Below are positions 52,318 through 62,047 of a stretch of DNA of 64,000 bases, piece after piece. Each line of letters starts with the position of its first letter. Position 1 is the stretch's first letter. Source of the DNA: Saprospiraceae bacterium (GTDB lineage: Bacteria; Bacteroidota; Bacteroidia; Chitinophagales; Saprospiraceae); the NCBI GenBank assembly GCA_013214355.1, contig JABSSL010000077.1:62001-126000 (forward strand). Reading direction: 5' to 3'. The position numbers and the translations under genes are program-made. The notes below the pieces were generated by a model. The model was not told where the DNA came from. It was given only the letters and a program-made list of their open reading frames with translations, and did no database searches.

Positions 52318-53838
52318 ATGCTAAGGCAAACATTGAGCCAAAAAATGCTGCAGAAGTTGTCTCCGCAACAGATTCAATTGATGAAACTGTTGCAGGTGCC
52401 TACTGTGGCATTAGAGCAGCGGATCAAGGAGGAGTTGGAGGCTAATCCTGCCTTAGATGAAGGGGTGAGTGAAGAAAATTCAGAGTTCGAACAACAAGAA
52501 GAATCTGCGCTCAATACAACAGAAGACCAGGGAGAGGATGATTACCAGGATGACTCCTACGATTTTGATGAGTATATCAACGATTATATCGAGGATGATC
52601 CTGCTTCCTATAAGCTGAGAAGTGATAATAGCTATTCGGATGAGGAGGAGAAAACTATTCCCATTGCAGTAGAGGATTCTTTTCATGATTATTTGGAGCA
52701 GCAGCTTGGTCTATTGGCCTTGAAGGACGAAAAGGAGGAGGTGATTGCTCAACAAATCATAGGGAGTATCGATGATGATGGATATCTACGTCGCGAACCC
52801 ATTGCCATTCTGGATGATTTGATGTTTTCCCAAAATATTTTTGCAGAAGAGTCGGAAGTACTTGAGATACTGAAGAAAATCCAACGTTTTGATCCACCGG
52901 GTATTGGAGCGAGAGATTTGCAAGAATGTCTGAAGATCCAACTGCAGCTTAAACTAGAGCGGGAGGAGCTACTGGATGATGACCAAGTCAAATGGCTCAA
53001 GTATGGAGTCCGCATTATTACGAAATATTTTGATGAATTTACTAAAAAGCACTATGAGAAGCTTATTCGTCAACTTAATGTTACGGAGGCTCAGTTGAAG
53101 AATGCTATTGATGAAATTCTTAAGTGCAATCCTAAGCCGGCAAGTGGCTATTCCAGTAGTACGGGCCGAGGAGCCGCTCAATATATCGTGCCCGATTTCA
53201 TTATCGTAAATCGTGATGGGGAGTTGGAGTTATCTTTAAATAGTAAGAATGCTCCGGATCTCCGGATTAATGATCAATACCGTGATATGCTCAAGGCCTA
53301 TAAGGTGAATACGAAGGGGCGTCGAGCTAATCGCAAAGAGAAAGAGGCGGTAATGTTCATTAAGCAAAAAATAGATTCTGCTCGTTGGTTTATCGATGCT
53401 ATTCGTCAGCGGCAACAAACGATGTACAATAGCATGTACGCGATTATGCAGTATCAATATGATTTCTTTCTATCTGGGGATCAGAAAAAACTGCGCCCAA
53501 TGATCTTGAAGGATATTGCGGATATTACTGGTTTAGACATCTCCACGATTTCACGGGTTGCGAATAGTAAGTTCGTTCAGACGGAGTTTGGGACTAAGCG
53601 GCTAAAGGACTTTTTCTCAGAGTCATTATCTACTACAGAAGGAGAAGAGGTTTCAACTTTAGAAGTGAAAAAGATACTAAGAGAGGTAATTGACGTAGAA
53701 AATAAGCGGAAGCCTTTATCTGACGAAAAGCTGAAGAATATTTTGCAGGAAAAAGGATACAACATTGCGCGTCGGACAGTCGCTAAGTATAGGGAACAAC
53801 TAGGTATCCCCGTCGCTCGCCTTCGTAAAGAATTGTAA
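52318..53838 (+). CDS. rpoN: RNA polymerase sigma-54 factor
   Basis: 506 residues. Region I begins LRQTLSQKMLQKLSPQQIQL with the Gln/Leu-rich activator-responding helix, followed by an acidic region II (about 50-110). The core-binding domain includes FDPPGIGARDLQECLKIQL. The DNA-binding part has an HTH (ADITGLDISTISRVANSKF) and the RpoN box ARRTVAKYREQLGIP near the C-terminus. It directs RNA polymerase to -24/-12 promoters and needs an AAA+ enhancer-binding protein, none of which is in this window. It is divergent from the aminopeptidase P gene. Confidence 0.97.
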   Translation: MLRQTLSQKMLQKLSPQQIQLMKLLQVPTVALEQRIKEELEANPALDEGVSEENSEFEQQEESALNTTEDQGEDDYQDDSYDFDEYINDYIEDDPASYKLRSDNSYSDEEEKTIPIAVEDSFHDYLEQQLGLLALKDEKEEVIAQQIIGSIDDDGYLRREPIAILDDLMFSQNIFAEESEVLEILKKIQRFDPPGIGARDLQECLKIQLQLKLEREELLDDDQVKWLKYGVRIITKYFDEFTKKHYEKLIRQLNVTEAQLKNAIDEILKCNPKPASGYSSSTGRGAAQYIVPDFIIVNRDGELELSLNSKNAPDLRINDQYRDMLKAYKVNTKGRRANRKEKEAVMFIKQKIDSARWFIDAIRQRQQTMYNSMYAIMQYQYDFFLSGDQKKLRPMILKDIADITGLDISTISRVANSKFVQTEFGTKRLKDFFSESLSTTEGEEVSTLEVKKILREVIDVENKRKPLSDEKLKNILQEKGYNIARRTVAKYREQLGIPVARLRKEL

Positions 53839-53849
53839 CTTAAATCTTG

Positions 53850-53885
53850 AGTGAATGCCCCACACAACAGGGTGGAACATTCACT
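53850..53885. terminator. Hairpin between rpoN and a convergent gene
   Basis: AGTGAATG (53850-53857) pairs with CATTCACT (53878-53885), with inner C/G pairing possible. No T tract follows, so termination is only likely from its convergent position. Confidence 0.45.
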
Positions 53886-53900
53886 GCGCTTGCCTTAGCT

Positions 53901-54353
53901 CTAAAAAGGTTGTGTTACTTCCTTCACTACTACTGATCCCCAAGGACAATATCGCTCAATAGCGAGATAGTCATCTAGATTCTCCTCTACATATTGAGGA
54001 TTGCCATCACATACTTCGATGGAGGCATCAGCAAGCAGCCATTCGTCAGCAAGAAAATACCAGCTCCATTCCTGATTGAGGGAGCAGTCTCCTTCAATTC
54101 TAGCAATCTTTCCGTTAATGTGTTGACTTCGTTGCTCAAGCGGTAGACTTAGTTGGGCCTCCACGGCAGCAATAATATCTGCCTTGTTGGTCCAAGCGTA
54201 GAAGGTATCACCACCATCATTTTGAAATTCAAAGAATCGGGTTCCTGCAGGAATCTCGATATCGCACATGGCAGTGTTATCATCGTCCTTTTTACAGGCA
54301 GCAAAAAAGATACAAAGGCATAGACCGACAGCGGTCAGGTGATTGATTTTCAT
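53901..54353 (-). CDS. BP74-like lipoprotein
   Basis: 150 residues. The lipoprotein signal ends at FFAACKKDDD. The mature part resembles the BP74 (calmodulin-binding protein) N-terminal domain: FFEFQNDGGDTFYAWTNKA, then QHINGKIARI, WSWYFLADEWLLADASIEVC and YVEENLDDYLAIERYCPWGS. The N-terminal signal points to the outer envelope. BP74 was first described in Dictyostelium and related domains occur widely in bacteria with unknown function; the calmodulin link should not be transferred. The gene is monocistronic. Confidence 0.65.
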   Translation of the reverse strand: MKINHLTAVGLCLCIFFAACKKDDDNTAMCDIEIPAGTRFFEFQNDGGDTFYAWTNKADIIAAVEAQLSLPLEQRSQHINGKIARIEGDCSLNQEWSWYFLADEWLLADASIEVCDGNPQYVEENLDDYLAIERYCPWGSVVVKEVTQPF

Positions 54354-54628
54354 AATGGTCTTTTAAATTGTATAATAATTAAACAGTCTTTGCATAGGTC
54401 GACCCTATAATGCAATACTGGAATGCATTAGTGGTTTGTGGTGATCACAAGTGTGTTAAGCGTTGACGAGTAATCGTCTAGTGGTGAGTCTGAGGGTAGG
54501 TAAGTATGGGATGTTAAGCTAGTAAAATAGCATTATCCCATTATGTAAATGCATAAACGGTATTTCGCTACCCAATAGTTGGGTGCATCAGTAGAATTTT
54601 AGGAATTTTTAACATATTAGTACCTTGC

Positions 54629-56890
54629 TCAAGTACCAAAACCGATTTCATCGAGGATTATCACTCCCTTCGAAGTCTGATCAAAAACAAAATGGATTTG
54701 CTCTATCGCGTTAAAGTTAAAGGATTCAACAGCATCAAAATCACGCCAAGGTATGGCAAAGCTTTCCGTCGTGACTTCCCAGCTATTGGAGAATTGTTGT
54801 TGATCCAGGCTCTTACTTTTGGTATACTGTACTTTCAACCTAGGAGCGATTTTCTTATGGTTGCTTAGTATCAACTGAGCTTTTTGACCACTGGTATCTT
54901 GTAGTATCAGCCTTAGATCCAGAACGGGGTCCTTACCCTTAAATTTGGGTAGCATATTTGGATCTCCTGTCGCACAGGTAAAGAGGAGTTCTCTGCTTCC
55001 ATTCGCATGAGCATAGGGAAAATGAAGCTGATATTGGGTGATTGAATCTAACCTAAGGCTATCTCCGTAATCCCACCCGATTACTACTGCATTGTTACCT
55101 TGAACTAAATTGTTCCTATACTTCAATTGTTCTTCTCTCCAGATTTTTGGAAATAGGGACTTAGTGAGAACACCTTTTGATTCTCGAGCAGCATCTATAT
55201 CATTTTCAAAGTTAGCCAAGATATTAGCTCGCGTATCCTTATAATGGCCGAGGTAAATACCTTTTGGCAACCATTCATTGGCATGCCCAGTATGTTTGAA
55301 AAGAGCACGATAAGCATCTGTTTCTGCAGCATTCCCTACCGCAAATTGGGCGAAGGCGCTAATGAAAACTTTTGCTACCTGTTCTTGATGTGTTCTTGGA
55401 ATGATTGGATAAGTGTTCAGCAGCCAATTATAAGGAGTGCCAAAGTCTGTTCGGTCCCAGGTACTATTGAACTGACCATGGTTGGCTCCATGAACGTAAA
55501 TTCCTGTTTTTGACCAGTTTTGAAGCGTATCTTTCTGCGTGATCCGTTGATACTGACGCAGACCGAAGAAACCACTTTCATCCGCATCATAGGACCCTTG
55601 CAAGGAAAGGAAGTGAACATTTTCCAACTCCATTTGCCGATCGTAGCGATAGTCAGTTGGTGCAATAGCTACTACCCCTCTAATTCCAAAACCAAAATTG
55701 AAGGTTTCTATAGCATTATCTGGAAATCGAGGTAATTGGTTAAAGGCGGCTGCAATCGAAACTGCTTCCCCTCCTCGCGAGTGCCCAATTAGGATAACTC
55801 GATCCAAATCTGCCTTTTGGTAGAGCTCATGATTGGCAGCTCGACTCCAGATCGACCATTGTTCTAGGTGTTTCAGTAGAAGCCAGGCACGAGTAGGCAT
55901 TTCCTTCCCTCTGAAGTCACCTGACCAAGTACCGTTGAGAAAGTTTTCATCCACGGATACTGCAATCATCCCCTGGCTAGCCAATAATTCACCTAGATAA
56001 GCATAACCCTCATCGGAGTAATCTTCCATCGCATGGTTCCCGTGAACCATCAACACTATTGGAGCAGGGCTATTCCGTTCAGGTAGGAAAACTCTTCCAT
56101 TTAATGGAAAGCTATCTACACCGAAGCCCCAATATTTTTCTCTCCATTTCTTCTTCCTCCCTTTCCAGTCTGGAAGAAGGTTTTTGGCATTTACAGAAGC
56201 TGTTTGATAGCGTACGGTTGTATTAAAGGCAGCTCTTTTGAGATCATTTCCACTTCCATAGGTGAATTTTTCGTAAGTAAAATTACCAGGGAGAGAAGGG
56301 TCTATAGTTCCTTGCTCCTGAAGGGTAGGACTTGGGCTGGATCGCTCAAAGGATAAAGGATAAGATGGTTTCCCTTCAGATTGGAGCCATGAAATTCCCC
56401 AGACGATGGCTACAACGCCTATTACTAAGCCTAACCACGCCCACTTACTTCTAGTTTTTGACCGTTTTGGATGCAATAGGAAGGATAAACTACCACCTAA
56501 AACAATACTCAGTCCCATCAACATCCAGATGGTCGGTTGATAGATTTGACTTGGCCAACGGAACGGGATGAGGCGAAAATAGAGTAAGGCAATAAGCGCT
56601 CCCCCAATAGCCACGAGAACATGCTTCGGGCTAGACTCTAGGAGTTTGAGTAATATTCCCAATAGGAAGGTACTTAGAAAATACACACCAACTCCGCTCA
56701 GGATTCCTCCAAGTAACAGGATATAGGGCGAAAGCCAAAAGAAGCGTGACAGAAAACCAGCTGTACCGGAAACCAATGCTACTAAGGCTATCAGTCCTAT
56801 GATTCCTCCTAGCCAAAAGTTAGGGCCTTTTGAATCGGGTTGTGGTGGTCTGGCATTGGCCCATACTTCTTTTAGCCATGGTTGAATCAT
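54629..56890 (-). CDS. Membrane-anchored alpha/beta-hydrolase
   Basis: 753 residues. The N-terminal 170 residues hold about five hydrophobic helices. A chlorophyllase/PET-hydrolase-like alpha/beta-hydrolase follows: RVFLPERNSPAPIVLMVHGN (oxyanion region), then VILIGHSRGGEAVS with Ser371 as the nucleophile. Later GSYDADESGF contributes a likely Asp and VHGANHGQFN a likely His. The C-terminal 150 residues are a separate beta-rich domain. It should hydrolyse an ester or amide at the membrane; the substrate is unknown. It follows the class C beta-lactamase-like gene by 73 bp on the same strand, so both may be co-transcribed. Confidence 0.8.
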   Translation of the reverse strand: MIQPWLKEVWANARPPQPDSKGPNFWLGGIIGLIALVALVSGTAGFLSRFFWLSPYILLLGGILSGVGVYFLSTFLLGILLKLLESSPKHVLVAIGGALIALLYFRLIPFRWPSQIYQPTIWMLMGLSIVLGGSLSFLLHPKRSKTRSKWAWLGLVIGVVAIVWGISWLQSEGKPSYPLSFERSSPSPTLQEQGTIDPSLPGNFTYEKFTYGSGNDLKRAAFNTTVRYQTASVNAKNLLPDWKGRKKKWREKYWGFGVDSFPLNGRVFLPERNSPAPIVLMVHGNHAMEDYSDEGYAYLGELLASQGMIAVSVDENFLNGTWSGDFRGKEMPTRAWLLLKHLEQWSIWSRAANHELYQKADLDRVILIGHSRGGEAVSIAAAFNQLPRFPDNAIETFNFGFGIRGVVAIAPTDYRYDRQMELENVHFLSLQGSYDADESGFFGLRQYQRITQKDTLQNWSKTGIYVHGANHGQFNSTWDRTDFGTPYNWLLNTYPIIPRTHQEQVAKVFISAFAQFAVGNAAETDAYRALFKHTGHANEWLPKGIYLGHYKDTRANILANFENDIDAARESKGVLTKSLFPKIWREEQLKYRNNLVQGNNAVVIGWDYGDSLRLDSITQYQLHFPYAHANGSRELLFTCATGDPNMLPKFKGKDPVLDLRLILQDTSGQKAQLILSNHKKIAPRLKVQYTKSKSLDQQQFSNSWEVTTESFAIPWRDFDAVESFNFNAIEQIHFVFDQTSKGVIILDEIGFGT

Positions 56891-56963
56891 GTTGGAGTAG
56901 GTTTAGGTACTTGAAAAGACAATGTTTAGCGCGGTAAAGAAATCAATGTTAAGGCTGAATGGC

Positions 56964-58037
56964 CTATGGGTTACTGAGAAACTGTTCAGCAATTCTAAAT
57001 GGTAGATTGTTGAGTCTTGCACTACTTAGGTTAACTAAGGTAATTACTACTAGTTCTTCTTCTGGGAAAATAAGAAGAAAGCTAGTCCCTCCTACTGATC
57101 CACCGCTGTGACCAAACCATCTGCGGCCTTTCTTATCTTCACCGCTGCGCCAGCCCAATCCATAATTGATACTTTTGCCTGCTTTAGTCTTTTGTGAAGT
57201 GACCAATAATTCCAAACTACCTTTCTCCAAGTAATCTCCATAAATATGCCCATGAGCAAATCGAATCAGGTCCTCTGAGGTAGAGAGAAAGCCTCCCCCC
57301 GCCCACTTGTAGCTGTTGTCAACATAAGGGGCTTCTTGGATTTCCTTGTTGTTAATCAAATAAAAAGCAACGCGGTTTTCTTGCGCTCTGTCAGCGTGAT
57401 CAGGAAAGGTATTGGATAGTTTAAGTGGATCAAAAACAGCAGATTGCATAAAGGTCAGAAAATCTTCCTCAGCGGCATTTTCAATAGCTGCACTGATCAG
57501 GTTCCAACCATAGCTACTATAGGAGTATTGAGTTCCTGGTTCGTTGATCAGAGGGTCATCTTTGAATATATCGAGCCCCTCTCCGACCGTTTCGTACTTC
57601 TTCTGACTCATAAACTCTAAGCCGCGATAGTGGCGAATCCCTGCTAGATGGCCGGCCAGTTGTCGCAAACTGATCGGGTATTTCTTTTCGGGAAAGGAGG
57701 GTACGTAGGTTTGAATTGGGGCATCTAAGTCTATCTTGTCGGCCTCCACTAATTTGATTAATGCCGCTGCGGTCATCGGCTTGGAAATACTACCGATCCG
57801 GAATAAGCTTTTTGAAGGATTGACCGGTTCATTGGCTGAAATATTAGCATGACCAAAGCCTTCAGACCAAATCACCTTCCCTTTTTGAGCAACGGTAACC
57901 GCTACACCTGGGAACAGGTTCTCCTTACTTGTTTTTTGGACTAGTGTCCGGGATTGATCTATTGCGGTAGTCCGCTTTTGTCCAAATAGGAGAATAGGTA
58001 AGCTGATACAAAGAAGAGCGATGATGGATTTATTCAT
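56964..58037 (-). CDS. Serine hydrolase of the class C beta-lactamase/LACTB family
   Basis: 357 residues with a signal peptide (NKSIIALLCISLPILLFGQ). The SxxK motif is SISK (83-86) in LFRIGSISKPMTAAAL. The second motif is YSYSSYGWN, with the Tyr of the YxN/YxT position, and the third is GHSGGSVGG. This pattern is that of LACTB-like and esterase members of the S12 family, not necessarily an antibiotic-hydrolysing lactamase. It should act in the periplasm. It is upstream of the membrane hydrolase in a likely operon. Confidence 0.85.
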   Translation of the reverse strand: MNKSIIALLCISLPILLFGQKRTTAIDQSRTLVQKTSKENLFPGVAVTVAQKGKVIWSEGFGHANISANEPVNPSKSLFRIGSISKPMTAAALIKLVEADKIDLDAPIQTYVPSFPEKKYPISLRQLAGHLAGIRHYRGLEFMSQKKYETVGEGLDIFKDDPLINEPGTQYSYSSYGWNLISAAIENAAEEDFLTFMQSAVFDPLKLSNTFPDHADRAQENRVAFYLINNKEIQEAPYVDNSYKWAGGGFLSTSEDLIRFAHGHIYGDYLEKGSLELLVTSQKTKAGKSINYGLGWRSGEDKKGRRWFGHSGGSVGGTSFLLIFPEEELVVITLVNLSSARLNNLPFRIAEQFLSNP

Positions 58038-58141
58038 GTCCGGCGATTTTTCTTTTTAAGAAAAGAATTGAAGTGATTAATACCGGAATTTAGAGAATTC
58101 TTGATAAAATCAAGCAAGAAGAACATCCTATTCACCTGCCT

Positions 58142-58747
58142 ATGAAATTTGACTATACGTATTGGGAGCCTTTCTCTCCAAGTGAAGTGACTCAAATCTT
58201 TACTGATTTCTCTGCTTCCTGGTGCATCGCAGGAGGGTGGGGCTTAGACTTATTTATGGGGAAAGTTACTCGAGATCATGGCGATATTGATGTGGTAGTA
58301 TTGCGGGATGATCAGGGGCAATTATTCAATATCTTCCGCGGGTTCGAAATCTTTGTAGTCGATCCTCCAGGTGCCCTTCGAGCTTGGGAGCCCGAAGAGT
58401 ATTTAGCAGCTCCACTGTATAATATCTGGGTTAGAAAAGAGAGGATGGGGCCCTGGAAAATTCAGATAATGTTACAAGATCATACAAAGCAAGAGTGGTT
58501 GTTTAGAAGGGATCATTCGATCACCGGCGCTATGGAAGACCTAATTATCAAATCTGAGCAAGAGATTCCTATTCTGAACCCTGCTATCCAGTTGCTATAT
58601 AAGGCTAAGAATGCTAGAGGAAAAGATCAAGATGATTTCCGAGAGGTCCTGCCCTATGTTCACAAAGAGCAAAGAAGTTGGCTCCACGAAAAAATAGGGC
58701 AGGTTTACGGTCCAAGACATAGATGGGTGGAAGAACTAATGCGCTAA
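58142..58747 (+). CDS. Nucleotidyltransferase, aminoglycoside 2''-adenylyltransferase-like
   Basis: 201 residues, cytosolic. Signatures are SASWCIAGGWGLDLFMG, then TRDHGDIDVVVLR with the DxD pair (Asp48/Asp50) of the nucleotidyltransferase fold, and RGKDQDDFREVLPYV near the C-terminus. This corresponds to the aminoglycoside-2''-adenylyltransferase-like family, many members of which are not resistance enzymes. The natural substrate is unknown. Its last 12 bp overlap the end of the convergent PQQ dehydrogenase gene. Confidence 0.8.
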   Translation: MKFDYTYWEPFSPSEVTQIFTDFSASWCIAGGWGLDLFMGKVTRDHGDIDVVVLRDDQGQLFNIFRGFEIFVVDPPGALRAWEPEEYLAAPLYNIWVRKERMGPWKIQIMLQDHTKQEWLFRRDHSITGAMEDLIIKSEQEIPILNPAIQLLYKAKNARGKDQDDFREVLPYVHKEQRSWLHEKIGQVYGPRHRWVEELMR

Positions 58748-60874
58748 TGCAAAGGCTACATAGGCATCTCCTGATGGAAGTCCTAGTTTACCACCACCAC
58801 AAGCAATTACGATGTATTGTTTTCCATATACGGAATAGACGGCTGGCGTGGCAAAGCCTGCTGCAGGCAAGTCAGCTTCCCACAAGATATCCCCATTTTC
58901 TTGAGAAAAGGCCCGGATCTTATTATCCATTGTCGCAGCAATGAATATCAGTCCTCCAGCGGTAACTACAGGCCCTCCATAGTTTTCCGTACCGGTGGGT
59001 TCCATCCCCGCAGCCTCTAGTTCTGGATGAGAACCTAAGGTTACCTTCCAGGCAATCTCACCCTTGTTGAGATCGATAGCATTGAGCGTACCCCAAGGCG
59101 GCTTGATGGCAGGATAACCATCTAGGTCCTTGAATCTTTGATAGCCGTTCATGTAATAAGGATATGGCCAATTTTCTCTTCCAGCATTTTTACCACGATA
59201 TTCTGGGGCATTTTCTTTCTCTAATATGAAGGCAGCTAAAGCTTCTTTATCCTCTTCTTCCAGGTGTTCAAAGGCTGGCATCACCCCTTTCCCTTTGTTG
59301 ATAATCGCAACTACTTCTGGCTCCTTCAGTCTATCCTTGAGTCCTAGAAGGGAGGGTACTGTGGCATATACGTTTCCACCCTTACGATCTTTTCCATGAC
59401 ATGCCAGACAATATACATTGTATAAACTTTTCCCTTTTTCGATCATCGAAGTCCCTTCATAAGTTTCATGGGGGATCATTTGTAGTATCCAGGGAATATC
59501 ACTGCCGTTGACATACATCATTCCTTTACTATTATCAAAGGCAGCTCCACCCCATTCTCCCCCACCATCAAAACCAGGGAGGACGATCGTTCCCTCTAGA
59601 GTTGGTGGAATAAAAGGATCTCCTTCCTTGCTTTGCTGTAAGATGGTATTGGCATAAGTATTTGCTTCTGGAGTTCTATCTGTGACATCCTTTGGCAGCA
59701 TACGGTTACGGGAAAATGGTGGAGGTTTAGTCGGAATAGGTTGGGTAGGCCAGGTGCTTTCTCCAGTCAGCTCCGAGGCGGGTACGGGGACTTCTTCAAT
59801 CGGGAACAAGGGTTCGCCGGTTTCTCGATCAAAAAGGAAGACATAAGCAGATTTTGTGATCTGGGCGACGGCTTCAATTTTCTTTCCATTGTGCGTCACG
59901 GTAACAAGGTTTGGAGGCGCGGGTAAGTCCCGATCCCAGACATCATGGTGAACGGTTTGGAAATGCCAAATGCGCTCGCCGGTTTTTGCATTGAGTGCGA
60001 TTAGGGAGTTGGCAAATAGATTTTCACCTTCTCTATCTCCACCATAAAAATCATAGGATGCTGATCCTGTTGGAACAAACACAATTCCTCTTTCTTCATC
60101 TAAGCTGAGACCCGCCCAGGAATTGGCTCCTCCCATTCTTTTGTATGCATCCGCTGGCCAAGTGTCATGCCCAAATTCTCCTGGTTTAGGGATGGTATGA
60201 AAAATCCAAGCCATTTCTCCGGTCTTAACATCGAAGGCTCGAATGTGACCAGGGGCTGCACCAGTGGCTTCATTTACACGAGCACCTTGGATGATCAGAT
60301 CCTTGTATATAATACCTGGGGTATTAGCTACAATAAAGAAGTCAGCAAACTCTTCTCCTAAACCGGTATGAAGGTCTACTCTCCCATTGTCTCCAAAGGA
60401 AGGAATCGATAGCCCCGTTTCTGCGTCGATGGCATATAGATAGTCTTTTGCTGTGCACAGAATGCGTTTTTCCTTACCATCGGTCCAAAATGAAAGTCCT
60501 CGATTCACACCCATTCCAAACTGCTTATAGGCTTCTGCAGCGAAGGGGTCGAATTCCCAGATTTTCTCTCCAGTCTTGGCATTGAGCGCAAAAAACTTAA
60601 GCTTGGGAGAGCTGCCATAAAGGATTCCGTCAATGATAAGTGGATTACATTGGATTTGAGTTCTGCCCAAAGAATCCCCATCTCCCGTATGGTAGATCCA
60701 AGCTTGCTCCAATTGATGTACATTTTCGGGAGTAACTTGCTTAAGAGATGAGTATTGATTGGAACCAGGTCCTCCCAAATAATGAGTCCAATCTACATCT
60801 GCTAGCTCGCTCTCCTGTTGAGTTTGACAGGATACTAAGGCCAGTATCCCCACCAAATATATTAGTAGTCGCAT
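58736..60874 (-). CDS. PQQ-dependent dehydrogenase with inserted cytochrome c domain
   Basis: 712 residues. The lipoprotein signal ends at LVSCQTQQ. Repeated beta-propeller blades with the tryptophan-docking pattern (YSSLKQVTPENVHQLEQAW, ALNAKTGEKIWEFD, AFDVKTGEMAW) mark a quinoprotein glucose/quinate dehydrogenase-type propeller. Around residue 489 a c-type heme motif CLACHGKD sits inside the propeller sequence, with a Met ligand in GKGVMPAFE, and the blade resumes afterwards with GTLNAIDLNKGEIAWKV. Substrate oxidation passes electrons from PQQ to the built-in heme. The enzyme is an envelope lipoprotein. It follows the methyltransferase gene by 27 bp. Confidence 0.9.
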   Translation of the reverse strand: MRLLIYLVGILALVSCQTQQESELADVDWTHYLGGPGSNQYSSLKQVTPENVHQLEQAWIYHTGDGDSLGRTQIQCNPLIIDGILYGSSPKLKFFALNAKTGEKIWEFDPFAAEAYKQFGMGVNRGLSFWTDGKEKRILCTAKDYLYAIDAETGLSIPSFGDNGRVDLHTGLGEEFADFFIVANTPGIIYKDLIIQGARVNEATGAAPGHIRAFDVKTGEMAWIFHTIPKPGEFGHDTWPADAYKRMGGANSWAGLSLDEERGIVFVPTGSASYDFYGGDREGENLFANSLIALNAKTGERIWHFQTVHHDVWDRDLPAPPNLVTVTHNGKKIEAVAQITKSAYVFLFDRETGEPLFPIEEVPVPASELTGESTWPTQPIPTKPPPFSRNRMLPKDVTDRTPEANTYANTILQQSKEGDPFIPPTLEGTIVLPGFDGGGEWGGAAFDNSKGMMYVNGSDIPWILQMIPHETYEGTSMIEKGKSLYNVYCLACHGKDRKGGNVYATVPSLLGLKDRLKEPEVVAIINKGKGVMPAFEHLEEEDKEALAAFILEKENAPEYRGKNAGRENWPYPYYMNGYQRFKDLDGYPAIKPPWGTLNAIDLNKGEIAWKVTLGSHPELEAAGMEPTGTENYGGPVVTAGGLIFIAATMDNKIRAFSQENGDILWEADLPAAGFATPAVYSVYGKQYIVIACGGGKLGLPSGDAYVAFALAH

Positions 60875-60901
60875 AAGTTTAAATTGGTATTCTCGATTTG
60901 A

Positions 60902-61747
60902 TTATTTTATTGGTTTGTATGCCTCTGCCCAGTGCATGGCATACCAGAGAGCGGCATCTTTTCTTTTCTTCCATTGATGCATCGCAGCGATTCCTTGATC
61001 AAAAAAAGATGCTGATAAAAGCTGATGCTCAATGATGACCGATTTGGCTCCATATACCACTCCGATGATGTTGTCTGCAAATGCCTCAAAAGTGGCATTA
61101 CCAGCACAATCCCCGAAAAAAATGAAGGTATTACGAATCTTATGCATACCTGATTCATGAAGCAACTGAACTAATCTTCGCCCAACGTACGGATCATTCC
61201 CAAGTCTATCATAAGAGCGAATATAGGCTTGCCAGAGCTCGTTGAATCCTGGACATTCGGGATACAATCTAAAAATATCATGATCATCATCAGCTAGGAC
61301 TAATCTTCCGCCAGGTTTACATGCAGCGGCCATCTGTTGTACTACTTGGCTGGGTTCTCGTACATGTTCTAGTACGAATCTTGCATGAACTAGATCAAAA
61401 CTATCCCATTCCTCATTTTGTAGCGGTAGCTGCGTGGCATCACCTTGCCTAAAAACGACTAATTCTTGCTCATTACTGGCATGAGCGAAGTCGATTGCCT
61501 GCCGCAATTGCTGTGGGTCTCTTTCAATTCCGAGAACAAAAGGTCTCTGGGAGTTGGTTTTAGCCATTAGGCGTGTAAACTGTCCTAGACCACTACCGAT
61601 ATCTAGTATCCTTTGCTCCTTTTCCAATTGCATTTCCTTAAGACAAGCTTTATTTAAGAGGTCATTTAACAGAGAAAGTCGAGCTTGTTCTTCCGGAGAA
61701 GTCCCATGGATATAATGGGAATCTGATTGATGTGATGCGGTTGACAT
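60902..61747 (-). CDS. Class I SAM-dependent methyltransferase
   Basis: 281 residues. The Rossmann motif I is ILDIGSGLGQFTRLMAK, motif post I ends GIERDP, and the later ARFVLEHVREPSQVV is typical of UbiE/Coq5-like enzymes. The C-terminal part is helical. The methyl acceptor is not predictable. It is the first gene of an apparent operon with the PQQ dehydrogenase. Confidence 0.88.
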   Translation of the reverse strand: MSTASHQSDSHYIHGTSPEEQARLSLLNDLLNKACLKEMQLEKEQRILDIGSGLGQFTRLMAKTNSQRPFVLGIERDPQQLRQAIDFAHASNEQELVVFRQGDATQLPLQNEEWDSFDLVHARFVLEHVREPSQVVQQMAAACKPGGRLVLADDDHDIFRLYPECPGFNELWQAYIRSYDRLGNDPYVGRRLVQLLHESGMHKIRNTFIFFGDCAGNATFEAFADNIIGVVYGAKSVIIEHQLLSASFFDQGIAAMHQWKKRKDAALWYAMHWAEAYKPIK

Positions 61748-62047
61748 AATGCCTTCAGTTTATGTTCAACTAAGATAACAATATGCTAAAATATGAGAGA
61801 TAAATCTTCGATTGTCCTGTACTGTAGCAGTCTGTAAAATAATATAAATACCTTTTGGTATGTAAGATGTAGGCTTTTTACTTTACTACAAGGGCGGTCC
61901 TTAATTTGAAGTAAGGCCGCTTCGTACGGATTATATTAAGCAAGATAATATGAAGAGACAGTGTGAGTTCGTAAATTCGTGCCCTTCTACAATGGGGTTC
62001 AGCCGAAAGCTGACTCCTTTAAATTAGCCTGACAAAATCAATCTATC
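61748..62047. other. Intergenic region between divergent genes
   Basis: About 300 bp. A hairpin GCGGTCCTTA (61894 onward) with TAAGGCCGC (61912-61920) is visible. No consensus promoter or small ORF is convincing. Confidence 0.4.
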
